Source: Metallyticus violacea (Eukaryota; Arthropoda; Insecta; Mantodea; Metallyticidae). Taken from it: 64,000 nucleotides of DNA. The position numbers and the translations under genes were made by a program. Under the pieces are notes generated by a model. The model was not told the DNA's origin. It was given only the letters and a program-made list of their open reading frames with translations, and searched no databases. Of the stretch, positions 58,890 through 64,000 are shown one piece after another (position 1 is the stretch's first letter; the number at the start of each line of letters is the position of its first letter). Location of the stretch: positions 5,958,001-6,022,000 of the forward strand of contig JAUJEO010000019.1 of the NCBI GenBank assembly GCA_030762175.1, read 5' to 3'.

Positions 58890-61009
58890 TCTTATTTGAG
58901 ATAACTTGTTCTCTTTCATTATACTTGTTTGATAGCCTTAGACAAGCATATTATGCGCAAAGAATCTCGAAAAGAAAAAAATTTTTTTTCGAAGTTTGGA
59001 AACTTCGTTAGAATCACTTTTTTTCCGTTCTTATTTGAGATAACTGGTTCTCTTTCATTATACTAGTTTGATAGCCTCAGACAAGCATATTATGCGCAAA
59101 GAATCTCGAAAAGAAAAAAATTTTTTTTCGAAGTTTGGAAACTTCGTTAGAATCACTTTTTTTCCCTTCTTATTTGAGATAACTTGTTCTCTTTCATTAT
59201 ACTAGTTTGATAGCCTTAGACAAGCATATTATGCGCAAAGAATCTCGAAAAGAAAAAAATTTTTTTTCGAAGTTTGGAAACTTCGTTATAATCACTTTTT
59301 TCCGTTCTTATTTAAGATTACTGGTTCTCTTTCATTATACTAGTTTGATAGCCTCAGACAAGCATATTATGCGCAAAGAATCTCGAAAAGAAAAAAATTT
59401 TTTTTCGAAGTTTGCAAACTTCGTTAGAATCACTTTTTTTCCGTTCTTATTTGAGATAACTTGTTCTCTTTCATTATACTAGTTTGATAGCCTTAGACAA
59501 GCATATTATATGCAAAGAATCTCGAAAAGAAAAAATTTTTTTTTCGAAGTTAGGAAACTTCGTTAGAATCACTTTTTTTCCGTTCTTATTTAAGATTACT
59601 GGTTCTCTTTCATTATACTAGTTTGATAGCCTCAGACAAGCATATTATGCGCAAAGAATCTCGAAAAGCAAAAAGTTTTTTTTCGAAGTTTGGAAACTTC
59701 CTTAGCATCACTTTTTTTCCATTCTTATTTGAGATAACTTGTTCTCTTTCATTATACTTGTTTGATAGCCTTAGACAAGCATATTATGCGCAAAGAATCT
59801 CGAAAAGAAAAAAATTTTTTTTCGAAGTTTGGAAACTTCGTTAGAATCACTTTTTTTCCGTTCTTATTTAAGATTACTGGTTCTCTTTCATTATACTAGT
59901 TTGATAGCCTCAGACAAGCATATTATGCGCAAAGAATCTCGAAAAGAAAAAAATTTTTTTTCGAAGTTTGGAAACTTCGTTAGAATCACTTTTTTTCCGT
60001 TCTTATTTGAGATAACTTGTTCTCTTTCATTATACTAGTTTGATAGCCTTAGACAAGCATATTATGCGCAAAGAATCTCGAAAAGAAAAAAATTTTTTTT
60101 CGAAGTTTGGAAACTTCGTTAGAATCACTTTTTTTCCGTTCTTATTTAGGATTACTGGTTCTCTTTCATTATACTAGTTTGATAGCCTCAGACAAGCATA
60201 TTATGCGCAAAGAATCTCGAAAAGAAAAAAATTTTATTTCGAAGTTTGGAAACTTCGTTAGAATCACTTTTTTTCCGTTCTTATTTGAGATAACTGGTTC
60301 TCTTTCATTATACTATTTTGATAGCCTCAGAAAAGCATATTATGCGCAAAGAATCTCTAAAAGAAAAAATTTTTTTTTCGAAGTTTGGAAACTTCGTTGG
60401 AATCACTTTTTTTCCGTTCTTATTTGAGATAACTGGTTCTCTTTCATTATACTTGTTTGATAGCCTCAGAAAAGCATAGGTATGCGCAAAGAATCTCGAA
60501 AAGAAAAAAATTTTTTTTCGAAGTTTGGAAACTTCGTTAGAATCACTTTTTTTCCATTCTTATCTGAGATAACTGGTTCTCTTTCATTATACTAGTTTGA
60601 TAGCCTCAGACAAGCATATTATGCGCAAAGAATCTCGAAAAGAAAAATTTTTTTTTCGAAGTTTGGAAACTTCGTTAGAATCACTTTTTTTCCATTCTTA
60701 TTTGAGATAACTTGTTCTCTTTCATTATACTTGTTTGATAGCCTTAGACAAGCATATTATGCGCAAAGAATCTCGAAAAGAAAAAAATTTTTTTTCGAAG
60801 TTTGGAAACTTCGTTAGAATCACTTTTTATCCGTTCTTATCTGAGATAACTGGTTCTCTTTCATTATACTAGTTTGATAGCCTCAGACAAGCATATTATG
60901 CGCAAAGAATCTCGAAAAGAAAAAAATTTTTTTTCGAAGTTTGGAAACTTCGTTAGAATCACTTTTTTTCCGTTCTTATTTGAGATAACTTGTTCTCTTT
61001 CATTATACT
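58890..61009 (+). repeat. 15-unit tandem duplication, copy 2
   Basis: Repeats the ordered variants of the previous block (CCCTTC 59164, TTATATGC 59506, AAAAGCAAAAAG 59667, TTAGCATC 59702, TTAGGATTAC 60146, GG centre 60479, TTTTATCCG 60825). It ends at TACTAG (61006-61011), where copy 1 has TACTTG. Confidence 0.88.
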
Positions 61010-61706
61010 AGTTTGATAGCCTTAGACAAGCATATTATGCGCAAAGAATCTCGAAAAGAAAAAATTTTTTTTTCGAAGTTAGGAAACTTCTTTAGAATCA
61101 CTTTTTTTCCGTTCTTATTTAAGATTACTAGTTCTCTTTCATTATACTAGTTTGATAGCCTCAGACAAGCATATTTTGCGCAAAGAATCTCGAAAAGATT
61201 AAAATTTTATTTCGAAGTTTGGAAACTTCGTTAGAATCACTTTTTTTCCGTTCTTATTTGAGATAACTGGTTCTCTTTCATTATACTAGTTTGATAGCCT
61301 CAGACAAGCATATTATGCGCAAAGAATCTCGAAAAGAAAAAAAATTTTTTTCGAAGTTTGGAAATTTCCTTAGAATCACTTTTTTTCCATTCTTATTTGA
61401 GATAACTTGTTCTCTTTCATTATACTTGTTTGATAGCCTTAGACAAGCATATTATGCGCAAAGAATCTCGAAAAGAAAAAAATTTTTTTTCGAAGTTTGG
61501 AAACTTCGTTATAATCACTTTTTTTCCGTTCTTATTTAAGATTACTGGTTCTCTTTCATTATACTGGTTTGATAGCCTCAGACAAGCATATTATGCGCAA
61601 AGAATCTCGAAAAGAAAAAAATTTTTTTTCGAAGTTTGGAAACTTCGTTAGAATCACTTTTTTTCCGTTCTTATTTGAGATAACTTGTTCTCTTTCATTA
61701 TACTAG

Positions 61707-62403
61707 TTTGATAGCCTTAGACAAGCATATTATGCGCAAATATTCTCGAAAAGAAAAAAATTTTTTTTTCGAAGTTTGGAAACTTCGTTAGAATCACTTT
61801 TTTTCCGTTCTTATTTGAGATAACTGGTTCTCTTTCATTATACTAGTTTGATAGCCTCAGAAAAGCATATTATGCGCAAAGAATCTAGAAAAGAAAAAAA
61901 TTTTTTTTCGAAGATTGGAAACCTCGTTAGAATCACTTTTTTTCCGTTCTTATTTGAGATAACTGGTTCTCTTTCATTATACTAGTTTGATAGCCTCAGA
62001 CAAGCATATTATGCGCAAATAATCTGGAAAAGAAAAAAATTTTTTTTCGAAGTTTGGAAACTTCCTTAGAATCACTTTTTTTCCATTCTTATTTGAGATA
62101 ACTTCTTCTCTTTCATTATTCTAGTTTGATAGCCTTAGACAAGCATATTATGCGCAAAGAATCTCGAAAAGAAAAAAATTTTTTTTAAGAAGTTTGGAAA
62201 CTTCGTTAGAATCACTTTTTTTCCGTTCTTATTTAAGATAACTTGTTCTCTTTCATTATACTAGTTTGATAGCCTTAGACAAGCATATTATGCGCAAAGA
62301 ATCTCGAAAAGAAAAAAATTTTTTTTCGAAGTTTGGAAACTTCGTTATAATCACTTTTTTTCCGTTCTTATTTAAGATTACTGGTTCTCTTTCATTATAC
62401 TAA
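61707..62403 (+). repeat. Five-monomer signature block, last copy
   Basis: Same ordered variants as at 730 and 50040, and again followed by A8T7 units, the second with CCTGAGAC (near 62551). It lies 11,667 bp (84 units) after the copy at 50040. The first unit has a longer A/T tract (A7T9). Confidence 0.85.
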
Positions 62404-62801
62404 TTTGATAGCCTCAGACAAGCATATTATGCGCAAAGATTCTCGAAAAGAAAAAAAATTTTTTTCGAAGTTTGGAAACTTCGTTAGAATCACTTTTTTT
62501 CCGTTCTTATTTGAGATAACTTGTTCTCTTTCATTATACTAGTTTGATAGCCTGAGACAAGCATATTATGCGCAAAGAATCTCGAGAAGAAAAAAAATTT
62601 TTTTCGAAGTTTGGAAACTTCGTTAGAATCACTTTTTTTCCGTTCTTATTTGAGATAACTGGTTCTCTTTCATTATACTAGTTTGATAGCCTCAGACAAG
62701 CATATTATGCGCAAAGAATCTCGAAAAGAAAAAATTTTTTTTTCGAAGTTTGGAAACTTCCTTAGAATCACTTTTTTTCCATTCTTATTTGAGATAACTT
62801 G

Positions 62802-63898
62802 TTCTCTTTCATTATACTAGTTTGATAGCCTTAGACAAGCATATTATGCGCAAAGAATCTCGAAAAGAAAAAAATTTTTTTTCGAAGTTTGGAAACTTCT
62901 TTAGAATCACTTTTTTTCCGTTCTTATTTAAGATTACTGGTTCTCTTTCATTATACTAGTTTGATAGCCTCAGACAAGCATATTATGCGCAAAGAATCTC
63001 GAAAAGAAAAAAATTTTTTTTCGAAGTTTGGAAACTTCGTTAGAATCACTTTTTTTCCGTTCTTATTTGAGATAACTTGTTCTCTTTCATTATACTAGTT
63101 TGATAGCCTTAGACAAGCATATTATGCGCAAAGAATCTCGAAAAGAAAAAAAATTTTTTTCGAAGTTTGGAAACTTCGTTAGAATCACTTTTTTTCCGTT
63201 CTTATTTGAGATAACTGGTTCTCTTTCATTATACTAGTTTGATAGTCTCAGAAAAGCATTTTATGCGCAAAGAATCTAGAAAAGAAAAAAATTTTTTTTC
63301 GAAGATTGGAAACCTCGTTAGAATCACTTTTTTTCCGTTCTTATTTGAGATAACTGGTTCTCTTTCATTATACTAGTTTGATAGCCTCAGACAAGCATAT
63401 TATGCGCAAAGAATCTCGAAAAGAAAAAAATTTTTTTTCGAAGATTGGAAACCTCGTTAGAATCACTTTTTTTTCGTTCTTATTTGAGATAACTGGTTCT
63501 CTTTCATTATACTAGTTTGATAGCCTCAGACAAGCATATTATGCGCAAAGAATCTCGAAAAGAAAAAATTTTTTTTTCGAAGTTTGGAAACTTCCTTAGA
63601 ATCACTTTTTTACATTCTTATTTGAGATAACTTGTTCTCTTTCATTAAACTAGTTCGATAGCCTTAGACAAGCATATTATGCGCAAAGAATCTCGAAAAG
63701 AAAAAAATTTTTTTTCGAAGTTTGGAAACTTCGTTAGAATCACTTTTTTTCCGTTCTTATTTAAGATTACTGGTTCTCTTTCATTATACTAGTTTGATAG
63801 CCTCAGACAAGCATATTATGCGCAAAGAATCTCGAAAAGAAAAAAATTTTTTTTCGAAGTTTGGAAACTTCGTTAGAATCACTTTTTTTCCGTTCTTA
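62802..63898 (+). repeat. Block matching 7799-8898
   Basis: The last complete block repeats 7799-8898 at +55,003 bp. Shared rare features are CAGAAAAGCATTTTATG (63252; 8249), two consecutive units with GATTGG...CCTCG, and TACATTC (near 63611; 8609). Differences are small: CTTTCG with ATTAAAC and AGTTCGATAG here (63476, 63647-63656), GGTTCACTTTC and TTTCTAAG there. Matches at this distance show that blocks move well beyond neighbouring positions. Confidence 0.75.
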
Positions 63899-64000
63899 TT
63901 TGAGATAACTTGTTCTCTTCATTATACTAGTTTGATAGCCTTAGACAAGCATATTATGCGCAAAGAATCTCGAAAAGAAAAAAATTTTTTTTCGAAGTTT

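Larger units (their letters stand above)
1..64000 (+). repeat. 139-bp tandem satellite array, fills the window
   Basis: The motif TTTGATAGCC recurs about every 139 bp from the first bases to the last, always on the same strand, with no insertion, inversion or unique sequence between units. The two window ends are both inside units, so the array continues on both sides. Most units are exactly 139 bp; 138- and 140-bp units arise from one-base changes in homopolymers or from named variants. Units differ at a small set of recurrent diagnostic sites plus rare private changes, so divergence looks like a few to several percent. Arrays of this size, unit length and AT content are known from eukaryotic centromeres and pericentromeres; that location is inferred, not seen. 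I do not recognise the family. No stretch holds a gene. Confidence 0.98.

Noticed and set aside
176..63098. More than one hundred + strand open reading frames of 60-128 codons with recurring text such as DKHIMRKESRKEK
   Set aside because: They are the satellite read in three frames (139 leaves remainder 1 on division by 3, so each unit shifts frame). Starts fall on TTG inside TTTGATAGCC, lengths depend on which variant removes the TTAG stop, and there is no ribosome site, promoter, conserved domain or gene-like spacing.
1..64000. CRISPR array
   Set aside because: Units abut with no unique spacers. The whole 139 bp is repeated, far longer than a CRISPR repeat, and no cas-like gene is present.
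1..64000. Bacterial or phage repeat region
   Set aside because: A 64 kb pure tandem array with nested higher-order structure and no genes is not known from prokaryotic genomes; the organisation is that of eukaryotic satellite DNA.
1..64000. Transposable element, LTR or other insertion within the array
   Set aside because: The 139-bp phase is never interrupted by foreign sequence. Changes in spacing are one or two bases or whole units.
1..64000. Inverted segments or strand switches
   Set aside because: No reverse complement of TTTGATAGCC-phase units was seen; every unit reads in the same direction.
1..64000. Telomeric or subtelomeric repeat
   Set aside because: No TTAGGG-, TTTAGGG- or TTAGG-type tandem motif is present. 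The TTAGG in AAGTTAGGAAAC is a single variant within the unit, not a tandem motif.

Overview
The whole 64 kb window is one uninterrupted head-to-tail satellite DNA array. The unit is 139 bp (about 460 copies), always in the same orientation. I see no gene, RNA gene, transposon, inversion or unique sequence. A hand count of one canonical unit (1982-2120) gives 42 G+C of 139 (about 30 % GC) and five CpG. An AT-rich array of this size and organisation is typical of eukaryotic centromeric or pericentromeric heterochromatin. I do not recognise the family and cannot name the species. The centromere placement is inference.

The unit has a fixed internal layout, counted from TTTGATAGCC: a short dyad GCATA-T-TATGC (unit positions 19-29); an A7T8 tract (48-62); a perfect 8-bp inverted repeat CGAAGTTT-GG-AAACTTCG (63-80); and, overlapping its right arm, CTTCGTTAGAATCACTT (76-92), which partly resembles the mammalian CENP-B box. 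Units fall into diagnostic classes. One carries CTTCC instead of CTTCG, usually with CCATTC instead of CCGTTC. Another has GATT...CCTCG in the inverted repeat. A third has ATTAAAATTTTATTT in place of A7T8. A 140-bp class has GG at the centre of the first dyad, and a second 140-bp class has AAG replacing CG after the T tract.

Order along the window is patchwork higher-order structure made by repeated block duplication. Roughly: 0-11 kb is mixed older blocks, including an 18-unit offset (2,501 bp). 11.2-18 kb is two clear copies and a rearranged third of a 19-unit (about 2,640 bp) block, which returns at 22.2-25.6 kb. 18.8-22.0 kb is copied at 25.6-28.8 kb (49 units, about 6,806 bp). 27.6-30.3 kb is copied at 30.5-33.2 kb (21 units, about 2,915 bp). 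35.1-36.8 kb recurs at 42.7-44.4 kb (55 units). 39.8-42.0 kb is an 8-unit tandem duplication. 51.1-53.5 kb contains a 10-unit offset duplication. 56.8-61.0 kb is a 15-unit tandem duplication. A looser offset of 78-84 units (10.8-11.7 kb) links 37-51 kb to 49-62.7 kb. The last 1.1 kb matches 7.8-8.9 kb.

Nothing here acts as genes working together. The biology is in the array itself: dyad symmetry, a possible centromere-protein box in on and off forms, and a readable history of unequal exchange and monomer fusion. Open reading frames of 60-128 codons occur on the + strand but are by-products of the repeat. Long offsets were derived from matching rare variants by eye, so block edges are approximate (tens of bp), and single-base homopolymer differences could be assembly errors.
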